Part shown: one piece after another, positions 29,844 through 38,605 of the stretch
How the letters are laid out: every line of letters begins with the position of its first letter
How positions within the stretch are numbered: the stretch's first letter is position 1
Source: Salinicola salarius
GTDB lineage: Bacteria; Pseudomonadota; Gammaproteobacteria; Pseudomonadales; Halomonadaceae
Length of the DNA: 64,000 nucleotides
Assembly (NCBI RefSeq): GCF_002179555.1
Contig: NZ_NHOU01000015.1
Coordinates: forward strand, 22,266-86,265
Reading direction: 5' to 3'
Notes under the pieces: generated by a model
The model's input: only the letters and a program-made list of their open reading frames with translations
Told to the model about the DNA's origin: nothing
Database searches by the model: none
Translations under genes and position numbers: made by a program

Positions 29844-30068
29844 ATGGCGGGGGCAGGGCCAAGAGACGGTCTGCGTCGGATCGCGATCGCCAGCCAGGCG
29901 ATCGGATTCGTTCTGATCATCACGCTGGAGACGGTGATGGGAGACGGTGCCAGACCCTGGCAGGGCGTGACGCTGGCGTTGATGCTGGTGACCGCGGCCT
30001 GGCTAGCGCTGGTGCGACGTTATCGGCGTAACCGAAAGCAGCGCCGCAAGCGCGAAGACGACGATTGA
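29844..30068 (+). CDS. Small membrane protein, function unknown
   Basis: The ATG at 29844 follows a clear GAGGAGAGG and gives 74 residues. Two hydrophobic segments (about 12-32 and 38-56) are followed by a strongly basic end (RRYRRNRKQRRKRE) and an acidic tip. I do not recognise a family. It stands alone between rapA (divergent) and crtZ; the strong ribosome-binding site supports it as real. Confidence 0.55.
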   Translation: MAGAGPRDGLRRIAIASQAIGFVLIITLETVMGDGARPWQGVTLALMLVTAAWLALVRRYRRNRKQRRKREDDD

Positions 30069-30180
30069 CGCCGCCGGTCAATCCCGGTCGAGTCCCGACC
30101 GCCATCGATCCGGCTCTGCCCATGGCATCCGTGCCTGGATGCATTAAGCTTGGCCTTATCCCTGCGCCCGGAGCGTGCCC

Positions 30181-30708
30181 GTGCTACTGAACAGCCTGAT
30201 CCTGATATTGACCGTTGCGGGCATGGAGATCGCGTCGGCGCTGATCCATCGCTACGTCATGCACGGCTTTGGCTGGGGCTGGCATCGCTCGCATCACGAG
30301 CCGCACCAGAACCGATTCGAGCTGAACGATCTCTACGCCGTGGTCTTCGCCGCCATCGCCATCGTGCTCATCGCACTGGGTACCCAGGGCGTCTGGCCGC
30401 TGCAGTGGATCGGTGCCGGCATGACCGCCTACGGGATGCTCTACTTCATCGTTCACGACGGGCTGGTGCACAAGCGCTGGCCGTTTCGCTACATTCCGCG
30501 GCGCGGCTATCTCCAGCGCCTCTACCAGGCTCACCGCCTTCATCATGCCGTCAAGGAACGCGAGCGCGGCCTCTCCTTCGGCTTTCTCTATGCACCGCCG
30601 ACGGACAAGCTGAAGGCCGAGCTGCGTCGCCGTCAGCTGTCGTCCGTTAGCGAGGACGCTGCCAGAGATGCGCGGGCCGAGGATCGGGTCGTCGCCCGCG
30701 AGCGTTGA
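30181..30708 (+). CDS. crtZ: Beta-carotene hydroxylase
   Basis: CrtZ is a di-iron membrane enzyme that hydroxylates the two rings of beta-carotene to give zeaxanthin. The 175-residue product has four membrane helices. The histidine clusters include HRYVMHG, HRSHHEPH and HRLHHAV. I prefer the GTG at 30181, seven bases after GGAG, over the GTG at 30175. It is close to Pantoea CrtZ in sequence (PLQWIGAGMTAYGMLYF; HDGLVHKRWPFRYIPRRGYL). Its 3' end overlaps the opposing crtB by 62 bases. Confidence 0.93.
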   Translation: MLLNSLILILTVAGMEIASALIHRYVMHGFGWGWHRSHHEPHQNRFELNDLYAVVFAAIAIVLIALGTQGVWPLQWIGAGMTAYGMLYFIVHDGLVHKRWPFRYIPRRGYLQRLYQAHRLHHAVKERERGLSFGFLYAPPTDKLKAELRRRQLSSVSEDAARDARAEDRVVARER

Positions 30709-31573
30709 GCGCCTGACCGGCTCCCGCCAACAGCAACCCGATCTTCTCTCCCTTGCCGGTGCCCTGACGTCGATCCCAGGCGTGTTCTCCGGCGCAGGCA
30801 ACCTTGACGCCGATCCGCCGATAGACGCCCCGCGCCGTGGCGATGGCCCAGGCCGAGCGCAGCGGCAGAGCAGGCAGGCCGTCCCGCGCCGAGTCGTAGT
30901 AGGGCTCGGCCACGGCCACCAGCCGGCCGGCGAGCACGGCGAGCCGTTCGCGATGGCGCAACGCCGTGAGCTCATCGAGCGGTATGCCGACTTCGTCGAG
31001 CCAGGCCAGCGGCAGATAGCAGCGGCCGATCCGGGCGTCGTCGACGATATCCCTGGCGATGTTGGTGAGCTGGAAGGCGAGGCCCAGGTCGCAGGCGCGG
31101 TCCAGCACGGCTTCGCCTCGCACGCCCATGACGCGCGCCATCATCAGCCCCACCACGCCCGCGACGTGATAGCAGTAGCGCAGCGTGTCCGACAGATGCG
31201 GATAGGTCTCGCCGCGCACGTCCATGGCGTAGCCCTCCAGATGATCGAACGCCTGCGACTGGGGAATCTCGTGGGTCAGCGCGACTTCCTGAAACGCGGC
31301 AAAGGCCGGGTCCGATATGGACTCGCCGGCGTAGGCGAGCCGAGTCGACTCCCGCAGCCGCTCGAGTCGCGCCTCCGGCGTGTCCTGGCTCACCGCGTCC
31401 GTCTCGAAGCCCAGCGTTTGACCGTCGATCACGTCATCGCAGTGACGGCACCAGGCGTAGAGCATCAGCGCGGATCGCCGCGTGCGCGGCTCGAAGAGTT
31501 TCGAAGCGGTAGCGAAGCTCTTCGAGCCCACCGCCATGGTGCGGGTCGCGTGGTCGAGCAGCGCCTCGCTCAT
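30647..31573 (-). CDS. crtB: Phytoene synthase
   Basis: CrtB joins two geranylgeranyl diphosphates to make phytoene. The 308-residue product has the aspartate-rich motifs DDVID (46-50) and DIVDD (near 180), and the family blocks LYAWCRHCDD and LAFQLTNIARD. The ATG at 31573 overlaps the crtI stop (ATGA), giving translational coupling. It is the last gene of the crtE-idi-crtXYIB operon, and its end runs 62 bases into the crtZ coding region on the other strand. Confidence 0.95.
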   Translation of the reverse strand: MSEALLDHATRTMAVGSKSFATASKLFEPRTRRSALMLYAWCRHCDDVIDGQTLGFETDAVSQDTPEARLERLRESTRLAYAGESISDPAFAAFQEVALTHEIPQSQAFDHLEGYAMDVRGETYPHLSDTLRYCYHVAGVVGLMMARVMGVRGEAVLDRACDLGLAFQLTNIARDIVDDARIGRCYLPLAWLDEVGIPLDELTALRHRERLAVLAGRLVAVAEPYYDSARDGLPALPLRSAWAIATARGVYRRIGVKVACAGEHAWDRRQGTGKGEKIGLLLAGAGQALNARGRRPDPRPAHLWQRPR

Positions 31574-33054
31574 GTTGACGCCTCTCGCTTGCCCAGATCC
31601 TCGATCATCAGCCCGGCCGTCGCCTGGGCGGAGCCGATGACGCCGGGAATCCCCGCGCCAGGATGCGTGCCCGCGCCGACCAGGTAGAGATTGTCGATTC
31701 GGCTGTCGCGATTGTGAGGCCGGAACCAGGCGCTCTGGGTCAGGATCGGCTCGACCGAGAACGCCGAGCCCTGATAGGCATTCAGCGTATCGCGGAAATC
31801 GAACGGGGTAATGTGGCGATGCGTCACCAGCTGACTGCGCAGGCCCGGCATGTAGTTCGCTTCCAGATAATCGAAGATCCGCTCGCGCAGCCGAGGGCCT
31901 TCGATTTCCCAGTCGAGATCGGCGGTGCCCAGGTGCGGGACCGGCGCCAGCACGTAGTAGGCGCCGCAGCCCGGCGGGGCGAGCGACGGGTCGGTGACGC
32001 AGGGCGCATGCAGATAGAGCGAGAAGTCCTCGGCCAGCGCGTCCTTGTTGAATATCTCGTCGATCAGCTCGCGATAGCGCGGCCCGAAGCAGACCGTGTG
32101 GTGCGCCAGCTGGGTGTGGTTGTGATCGAGTCCGAAATAGAGAACGAACAGTGAATTGCTCATCCGCTTGCGCTTGAGGCTCGCGGTGGCCTTCGCGCCG
32201 CGTGGGTGATGGCCGAGCAACGTCTCGTAGGTGTGGACGACATCGGCATTGGAGGCCACCGCACGCGCCTCGAGCCGACGGCCATCCGCGAGCGTGACTG
32301 CGCTGATGCGATCGCCTTCGGTCTCCAGCCGTTCGACCCTGGCATCGAGCATGAGCTCGCCGCCGATGTCCTCGAACAGCCTGACCAGCGCACCGGTGCC
32401 GCCGCGTGGAAACCATACGCCCCATTCGCGCTCGAGAGCATGGATCAGGGTGTAGATCGACGAGGTCGAGAACGGATTGCCGCCCACCAGCAGCGAGTGG
32501 AACGAGAACGCCTGGCGAAGGTGCTCGTCCTCGACGAAGCTCGACACCATGCCGTAGACGCTGCGCCACGCCTGCAATCGGGTCAGCTGCGGCGCGGCCT
32601 TGAGCATGTCGCGAAACGACAGGAACGGCTTGGCGCCGAGCTTGAGGTAGCCTTCCCGGAACACGTCGCGGGAATAGTCGAGAAAACGCCGATAGCCTTC
32701 CACGTCCCCCGGGTTGAGCTGGCGAATCTGCGCTTCCAGTTTCGCCTGATCGTTGTCGTAGTCGAACACTTCGCCCGTTTCCCAGCAGAGCCGGTAGAAG
32801 GGCGTGACAGGCAACAGCGCCACGTAGTCGGAAAGCGATTTGCCGGCGAGCGTGAACAGCGACTCGATGGCGCTGGGGTCGGTGATCACCGTGGGGCCGG
32901 CATCGAAGGTGAAGCCTTCGTCTTCGTAGACGTAGGCACGCCCGCCGGGCTTGTCGCGGCTCTCCAGCAACAGCGTGGGAATGCCCGCCGCCTGCAGGCG
33001 AATGGCAAGCGCCAGGCCGCCGAAGCCGGCGCCGATCACGATCGTTTTCTTCAT
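31570..33054 (-). CDS. crtI: Phytoene desaturase
   Basis: CrtI is an FAD-dependent desaturase that converts phytoene to lycopene. The 494-residue product has an N-terminal FAD motif (VIGAGFGGLALAIRLQAAG, 6-24) and the C-terminal block LVGAGTHPGAGIPGV. I prefer the ATG at 33054, which matches Pantoea CrtI, over one 33 bases upstream. After GGTGALV near residue 225 it continues directly with RLFEDIGG, about four residues shorter than relatives that have GGTGALVxGMVKLF. The reading frame is otherwise intact. Confidence 0.93.
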   Translation of the reverse strand: MKKTIVIGAGFGGLALAIRLQAAGIPTLLLESRDKPGGRAYVYEDEGFTFDAGPTVITDPSAIESLFTLAGKSLSDYVALLPVTPFYRLCWETGEVFDYDNDQAKLEAQIRQLNPGDVEGYRRFLDYSRDVFREGYLKLGAKPFLSFRDMLKAAPQLTRLQAWRSVYGMVSSFVEDEHLRQAFSFHSLLVGGNPFSTSSIYTLIHALEREWGVWFPRGGTGALVRLFEDIGGELMLDARVERLETEGDRISAVTLADGRRLEARAVASNADVVHTYETLLGHHPRGAKATASLKRKRMSNSLFVLYFGLDHNHTQLAHHTVCFGPRYRELIDEIFNKDALAEDFSLYLHAPCVTDPSLAPPGCGAYYVLAPVPHLGTADLDWEIEGPRLRERIFDYLEANYMPGLRSQLVTHRHITPFDFRDTLNAYQGSAFSVEPILTQSAWFRPHNRDSRIDNLYLVGAGTHPGAGIPGVIGSAQATAGLMIEDLGKREAST

Positions 33055-33073
33055 TGCAAAGCCCTTGGCCGAC

Positions 33074-34243
33074 TCATCGAAAATCATCCAGGCGCGGCGT
33101 TCGTTTCAGCACCGCCCGGGCCGCTTCGACGACCGGGACGGGCGGTTTGCCGACGAGAATTCGCAGCTTGTCGGCACGCTTCAACTGGCCGGCGTAGAAG
33201 CGCGCGATCAACCCGGCGTCGAGCCCGTAGAAACGCTGCATGACGCGAAAGCGCTCATCGGGCCGACCGGCGAGGAACAGCATGCGGTTGAGCATGCGAA
33301 AGAAGCGCTGCTCGCGCCACTGCGTGCCGGCGAAGCGATGAATCAGCGCGGACAGCGCCGGTGCCTCGAGCGGCATGCGCTCGGCGATACGATCCGCCAG
33401 CGCCGCGGCCACCGGCAGCGAATAACCGGTGGTGGCATGAAACAGCCCGGCACGCAGGCCGCTGGCGGGCTGGTTCGCCAGCGGTGCCCGGAACGCCTCG
33501 AAGTCGCCGGCCAGTGTGATCGGCAGGCTGCCTTGCTCCTCCCGCACCAGCGCCTGCCGTTGCCAGCCCTGCGCCTCGGCGTAGCGGGCAAGATTGGTGC
33601 GGGCGCGATCGGTGTCGAGGCCGGCGCTGTCGACGTAGTAGGTGTCCTCGATCAGCAATTCGGTCGGTGATAGCGGCAGCGTATAGACGAAGCGATAGCC
33701 GCCCTGCTGGTCGACGGTGGCATCCATCAGGGTCGGCCTGACGAGGCCATGCGGCATGGCGAGCCGCCACTGCTGGCCGACGAAGGCCTGGAAACCGATG
33801 GTCAGATGCGGGGAAGGGCGATAGCCGCGACCGTCGACCACGGCGCGTGCCTCGAGTCGTTCACCGTCGGCGAGCGTGACGCTGCACGGCGAGACGTCCT
33901 CGACCGAGGCATTGGTGCGCAGATCGTCGCCGAGGGTGTCCGCCAGGGCCGCGGCGAAGCGTTCCGACGTGATGCTGAGATAGTCGCCGGGGAGCGTTCG
34001 CGTAAGCCCGGGAAAGCGCACGTCGTAGCCGGACCAGCGGTGCGCCACCAGCGGGGCGAGCCAGTCGCGCTGATCTGGCGTGAGGTCGGAGCCATGAAAC
34101 GACCAGGTGTGATTGCCGCCGGCGCGCGGGCCTGCTTCCAGCATCAGCATCGCGAGGTCCGGCTGGCGCTGCTTCAGCCGCCATGCGATCAGGCCGTTGG
34201 CCAGCCCGGCGCCTACCAGAATGAGATCCCATGGCCGGCTCAT
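33074..34243 (-). CDS. crtY: Lycopene beta-cyclase
   Basis: CrtY cyclises both ends of lycopene to beta-carotene. The 389-residue product has the dinucleotide motif LILVGAGLANGLIAWRL near the start. The CrtY blocks GGNHTWSFH, VVDGRGYRP and FLAGRPDERFRVMQRFY are also present. The ATG at 34243 overlaps the crtX stop by 4 bases; a 19-base gap separates it from crtI. The frame is intact. Confidence 0.94.
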   Translation of the reverse strand: MSRPWDLILVGAGLANGLIAWRLKQRQPDLAMLMLEAGPRAGGNHTWSFHGSDLTPDQRDWLAPLVAHRWSGYDVRFPGLTRTLPGDYLSITSERFAAALADTLGDDLRTNASVEDVSPCSVTLADGERLEARAVVDGRGYRPSPHLTIGFQAFVGQQWRLAMPHGLVRPTLMDATVDQQGGYRFVYTLPLSPTELLIEDTYYVDSAGLDTDRARTNLARYAEAQGWQRQALVREEQGSLPITLAGDFEAFRAPLANQPASGLRAGLFHATTGYSLPVAAALADRIAERMPLEAPALSALIHRFAGTQWREQRFFRMLNRMLFLAGRPDERFRVMQRFYGLDAGLIARFYAGQLKRADKLRILVGKPPVPVVEAARAVLKRTPRLDDFR

Positions 34244-35500
34244 GACGCCACCTTCATCGGTGCCGGCCCGAGCGCCAGCTCGACGATATCGGCCGCCCGC
34301 TCGGCGCCGCCGGCCTGCCGTAGCAAAATGGCCGCGTCGGCGAGGCGCTGGCGGCAGGCGTCGTCCGCCAGCAGCGTCTCGAGCGCTCGCGCCAGGCGGG
34401 CGCTGCCGCTCCGGCGGGAAACCCGTTGACCCAGCCCGTGCCAGACCAGCCTGGCGGCGACGCCGGGCTGATCGAAGGCGATCGGCATGACGAGCATCGG
34501 GGTCGAGGTCGCGATCGCATCGACGACGGTATTCAAACCGCCATGGGTGATCACTGCCTGGGCCTGGCGCAGCGTTGCGTGCTGGTCGGCAAAATCGGTG
34601 ACGAAGGTGGCGCCGTGGGCTTTCAGCGCCTCCGCCCGGGCGGGAGGCAAACCGCCGCAGTGCGCGATCGCCAACTGAACATCGAGACGGCGACAGGCAC
34701 GGGCGATGGTTTTGAACAGGCCGTAGCGATGGCCCTGTAGCGTGCCCAGCGAGGCGAAGACGAACGGGCGTCCGGGATCGGTCGGCCAGGCGTCTCGTGT
34801 CGTTTCCGTATCGCCTTTCGTCCGGCGCAGCGGACCGACGGCATGGAAGTTTGTCGGCAGCCGGTAGCGGGGGAAGTCCAGCGTTGCCGGTGTCTGACTG
34901 ATCTGGGCCAGTGGCGACAGACATTCATGCAGCCCGGTGCGATGCGACAGGCCAAAGGTGCTTGCGTGATGCGCGATCACCCGAGCGTGGGGGCGCATCA
35001 ATCGGTCGTAGATCGCCTCGCCGGGCGCGCTCGTCGGTGGCGTAGCGAAACGGCATCACCGGCAGCGGCAGCCCCGGCTCGCGATTGATCGGCAGTGCGC
35101 AGGCCACCGACACGAACGGCAGCGCCATCGCCTCGGCGACGAGGCCGCCGGCTGCTTCCATCTGATCGGCGATGACGCCGTCCACGTCGAGGCGTTCGAG
35201 CGCGTCCGGCAGCTCCCGGCAGAGCATGTCGGTCGTCGCGGCCATGTCGGCGATGAGGCGGCGTATCGAAAGCCCGGTCGGATGCGCGGCCAAATGATGA
35301 CTGCGTACCAGGCTGCCGGCGGGATGCGTGCGCAAGCCGACCGGCTCGAAGCCGATGCGAGCATCACTGACGAGCGTGCGGGCTTCCTGCTGGTGGATGA
35401 AGGTGACGCGATGGCCGCGATCGATCAACACGCCCGCCAGCGCCTGCAGCGCCTGGAAATGGCTGTAGAGGGCGGGCGCGATGACGGCGTAGTGACTCAA
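34240..35500 (-). pseudogene. crtX: Zeaxanthin glucosyltransferase, frameshifted
   Basis: CrtX glucosylates the zeaxanthin hydroxyls from UDP-glucose. The first part ([20 protein letters not shown] to MPFRYATDERAR) and second part (IYDRLMRPHARVIAHHAS to the GPAPMKVAS end) match Pantoea CrtX in order but lie in different frames. One extra base in the GGG at 35023-35025 (plus strand) explains it; the span is 1261 bases, one over a multiple of three. The C-terminal half keeps the donor-site block FDQPGVAARLVWHGLG. The start is TTG, overlapping the idi stop. Without correction the product stops about 192 codons in, without the UDP-sugar domain. Confidence 0.88.
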
Positions 35501-36540
35501 TCCCGCCCCTCCCGGTCGAGGAGTGGCGCGCGCTTGAGCGCGGCGAGATCGGCGCTGCCGGTGCAGAAGCAGGCGATGCGCAGCTGATCGATGACGACGC
35601 GGAAATGGCGAATGACGGCCTCGCTGGAGTCGGTGGCGCCGGCGAGCGTCGCGGCCGCCTGGCCAGCGAGATCGGCGCCCAGCGCCAACGCCTTGGCCGC
35701 ATCGATGCCATCGGCAATACCGCCGGAGGCGATCAGCGGCGTCGTCGGCAGGGCCCGGCGAATGTCGCGAACGGCTTCGGCGGTGGGAATGCCCCAGTCC
35801 GCGAACGCCATCGCCACGGCGCGCTGGTGCGGTTCCGTGGCGCGTTCGCCCTCGACCGCCGCCCAGGAGGTGCCGCCGGCGCCCGCCACGTCGAGCATCG
35901 CCACGCCGGCATCCACCAGTCGTCGAGCCACGCCGACGGACAGCCCGGCGCCGACCTCCTTGGCGATCAGCGGGACGTCCAGCGCGCCGGCGATCTGCTC
36001 GATGGCGTCGAGCACGCCGCGCCAGTCCCGATCACCACCATTCTGGACCGCCTCCTGAAGCGGGTTGAGGTGAACGATCAAGGCATCGGCGTCGATCATC
36101 TCCACTGCACGGCGAGCATAGTCGCACCCGCGCCGCCCCTTGAGCTGGGCGGCGCCAAGGTTGGCCAGCAGCGGAACGTCCGGAGCGATCTCGCGCAGGC
36201 TATGGTCGAGCCCCACGTTGGCATCGCTCTCGATGGCGATGCGCTGGGAGCCCACGCCCATCGCCAGGCCCAGGGCCTGCGCCGCCTGTGCCAGATGGCG
36301 ATTGATGATCAGCGCGCGTTCGGCGCCGCCGGTCATGGAGCTGATCAGCAGCGGGGCTTTCAGCGGTTTGCCGAAGAGCGTGGTGCCGAGGTCGATGCGA
36401 TCGAGGTCGAGCTCGGGCAGGGCGCAGTGTTCGAAGCGAAAGCGCTCGAATCCGGCCCGGGTCCGGGATCTGGCCCGCTCCGGGTCGAGGACGATATCCA
36501 GATGATCGTTCTTGCGTTGCAGCAGTTCCGCGTCCTTCAT
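35497..36540 (-). CDS. idi: Isopentenyl-diphosphate delta-isomerase, type 2
   Basis: The type 2 isomerase uses FMN and NADPH to interconvert IPP and DMAPP, feeding CrtE. The 347-residue TIM-barrel product has the family blocks [39 protein letters not shown] and [15 protein letters not shown] lies before the ATG. It sits 85 bases after crtE and overlaps crtX by 4 bases, the arrangement known from Pantoea crt clusters. Confidence 0.95.
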   Translation of the reverse strand: MKDAELLQRKNDHLDIVLDPERARSRTRAGFERFRFEHCALPELDLDRIDLGTTLFGKPLKAPLLISSMTGGAERALIINRHLAQAAQALGLAMGVGSQRIAIESDANVGLDHSLREIAPDVPLLANLGAAQLKGRRGCDYARRAVEMIDADALIVHLNPLQEAVQNGGDRDWRGVLDAIEQIAGALDVPLIAKEVGAGLSVGVARRLVDAGVAMLDVAGAGGTSWAAVEGERATEPHQRAVAMAFADWGIPTAEAVRDIRRALPTTPLIASGGIADGIDAAKALALGADLAGQAAATLAGATDSSEAVIRHFRVVIDQLRIACFCTGSADLAALKRAPLLDREGRD

Positions 36541-36625
36541 GAATTCTCCATGGCCCTGATGGATACGCCGTAAGGCATTGCCGATCTTCTACAGCGCTGG
36601 CGGGGGTTCGAGAGCGGGACGGGAA

Positions 36626-37535
36626 CTATTGGAAATCCGCCAGCTGCCGTTCGAACCAGGCGTGCATGAAACGGCGCGTCGAACCCTGCTGCCCACAGGC
36701 GTGGGTGAAGTGGTCTTCGGCGTTGTGCAGGTGGTCGCGCAAGCGCTGTCGCACCGCCTCGGCGCCGAGCGTCGCCACGAGTGTCGATTTGCCGAGATCC
36801 TTGCCGGCGTCCTTGCCGGTATCGTCATGACCGTCGGCCAGATCGTCGAGCAGCTGGAACGCCTGGCCCAGATCCTGCGCGAAACAGCGCAGCCGTTGCC
36901 GCACCATGGGGGCGGCATCCGCCGCGATGGCGGCCAACTGGAGCGTGGCGCCGAAGAGCATGCTGGTCTTGAGTTCGTTGGCGGCGACGATGTCGTCTTC
37001 CCCCGCGGGGAAGGGTGCCTTCGTGCAGGTCGAGGAACTGGCCTTGAACCAATCCCTGCAGACCCACGGCCGCGGAAAGCTCGGAAACCGCCTGGTTGCG
37101 CGATTCGCTCGAAAGCCCCTCGACCGAGGCCACGACGCCGAAGGCGTTACTGAGCAGCGCCACGGCGGCGAGAATGGCGACATGCTCGCCGAACTGGCGG
37201 TGGATCGTCGGCCGGCCGCGTCGCAGCATGGCGTTGTCCATGCAGGGGATGTCGTCGAGCATCAACGAGGCGGCATGAATCATCTCCACCGCGCAGGCCA
37301 GGTCGAGCAGGCCCGGGTGATGCGCGTCGCAACCCAGGTCGCGAGCGGTGAGCATCAGCAGCAGCGGCCGGGTGCGCTTTCCCGGCGTCAGCGTGCCTTC
37401 GCGCATCGCGGCGCTGACGAGATCGCGTTGACTGCCGGCGGGCAGGAGTTGTTCGAGACGCCGCTGCAGCGCCTCCTTGAGCAGCGTCAGCTCCTCGTGC
37501 GGGGCTGGGGTCGTTTCTGCGGTGTGAGCGGTCAT
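36626..37535 (-). pseudogene. crtE: Geranylgeranyl diphosphate synthase, frameshifted
   Basis: CrtE makes C20 geranylgeranyl diphosphate for phytoene synthesis. The N-terminal two-thirds has the first aspartate motif (DDIPCMD, 94-100) and runs to GQFLDLHEGTLPRG. The rest (EDDIVAANELKTSMLFGATLQ, the second motif DDLADGHDD, and the end WFERQLADFQ) is in another frame. One extra base in the C-run at 37000-37004 or G-run at 37007-37010 explains it; the span is 910 bases, one over a multiple of three. AGGGAAG precedes the ATG. As read, the second aspartate motif is lost. Confidence 0.87.
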
Positions 37536-37662
37536 GGTCACTTCCCTGCTGTCGCCATGTTGCGGTGCGCGTCGATACGGAGTGGTATCGGTCCGGACAT
37601 CCCTGTCCCGACGGTGAGGCAATGCTACGAACGCTCGCACGAACACGATGTTTCGGTGAACG

Positions 37663-37668
37663 TGTACA
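37663..37668. promoter_or_regulatory. TGTACA half-site upstream of the crt operon
   Basis: TTGTACA, read on the minus strand, lies about 128 bases before the crtE start. The same core occurs in the merR-phr inverted repeat. No second half-site is present at 12-base spacing, so this is only suggestive. Confidence 0.25.
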
Positions 37669-37818
37669 AATCCTACATTACGTTGCCCGAGTCCGCCTCG
37701 CCGCCGCCGAAAAGGTCGCTTCTCCGTGTCCGGTAGTCCGTTCCGGTAGAAAGCGGCGCCCATTTGGCATATACGCATGCCTGGCGTGTATGGATGCAGG
37801 GGCCGTTGCAGGCCGGAC

Positions 37819-38166
37819 CTACTGCGACTGGAGGACCGCCGAACACTGATCGAGCGTCTTGTCGAGCTCGGGCGGCCGGCTGTCGTTCTCGTCGCCTGGA
37901 TCGTACTCCCGTTGCATCTTGCGCACCTCGGCTTCGCTGAAGCGTGCCTGCAGCGCTTCCGTCACGCACTCGCAATAGCGTTCGACCTTGGGGCCTTCGA
38001 TGCCGCTGGCGGTGATGTTGGCCCGGCATTGCGCCCGGGAAGCTTCCACGGCCTTCGCCGACCACGGCGGCGGTGGCGTCTCTTCATCCTGCGTTTGCGC
38101 GTGAGCGGCTACGGCGAAGACGCAGCAGAGTGCCGCGATGGAGGCGAGGCGAAGCCATAGGGACAT
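37819..38166 (-). CDS. Small secreted cysteine-containing protein, unknown
   Basis: From the ATG at 38166 (after AGGAG) the product is 115 residues. A clear signal peptide (LWLRLASIAALCCVFAVAAHAQ) is followed by a mature part of about 90 residues with four cysteines (RAQCRANI, YCECV, DQCSAV). I do not recognise the family. It lies upstream of crtE in the same direction, 283 bases away, so it is probably a separate transcript. Confidence 0.65.
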   Translation of the reverse strand: MSLWLRLASIAALCCVFAVAAHAQTQDEETPPPPWSAKAVEASRAQCRANITASGIEGPKVERYCECVTEALQARFSEAEVRKMQREYDPGDENDSRPPELDKTLDQCSAVLQSQ

Positions 38167-38391
38167 GGTGGTTCTCCTGAAGGGCAGCTCTCGGGAGGCT
38201 TTTCGAGGGGCGCTCCGGTAAGCGCTTGCCAAGGCGAGTGGAGACGGCCGAAAACGGTAACGTTGCTTTTTACTCTAGAGATTCCGCGGCTGGCTGCCAT
38301 TAATCATAGGTGTGGCCGGTTGATCAGGGAGGTGACCGGCACGAGTCGCCGCCGCCACGTAGACCCCGCCACGTCATGATCCCTGAAATGC

Positions 38392-38426
38392 AAAACGCCC
38401 GCCAGGCAGGGCCTGAGCGGGCGTTT
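38392..38426 (-). terminator. Terminator of tRNA-Pro
   Basis: The 10-bp stem 38393-38402 with 38417-38426 reads on the minus strand as a hairpin followed by TTTT. It starts 10 bases after the encoded CCA end of the tRNA. Confidence 0.7.
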
Positions 38427-38435
38427 CGAAATTCT

Positions 38436-38512
38436 TGGTCGGAATAGCAGGATTCGAACCTACGACCTCTGCCTCCCGAAGGCAGCGCTCTACCAAGCTG
38501 AGCTATATTCCG
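38436..38512 (-). tRNA. tRNA-Pro (anticodon CGG)
   Basis: The minus strand folds as a cloverleaf. The acceptor CGGAATA pairs with TATTCCG, the discriminator is A and CCA is encoded. The anticodon stem CTGCC/GGCAG frames the loop TTCGGGA, so the anticodon is CGG, reading CCG proline codons. The T arm is GTAGG-TTCGAAT-CCTGC. C1-G72 fits proline tRNAs. It lies downstream of ispB on the same strand but has its own promoter. Confidence 0.92.
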
Positions 38513-38559
38513 ATGTCATTGCCGGGCCGTTGCCATTCAGGCTAGCTCGACGGGGGTGA

Positions 38560-38587
38560 ATTATACTCATCCGAAGGCGCGGTGCAA
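38560..38587 (-). promoter_or_regulatory. Predicted promoter of tRNA-Pro
   Basis: On the minus strand, TTGCAC (38582-38587) and a perfect TATAAT (38560-38565) are 16 bases apart. They lie between the ispB stop and the tRNA, about 48 bases before its first base. Confidence 0.65.
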
Positions 38588-38605
38588 CCCTGATCTTGCA
38601 CCCTT

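Noticed and set aside
30647..32569. A 640-codon minus-strand frame running through crtI into crtB, suggesting a fusion
   Set aside because: Its first half is out of frame with the real crtI. Only the part from the ATG at 31573 is CrtB, and both genes have their own starts with a 4-base overlap.
30181..37535. Insertion sequences or an integrase bounding the crt cluster
   Set aside because: No transposase, integrase or terminal repeats are visible at either edge, so a mobile element is not supported.
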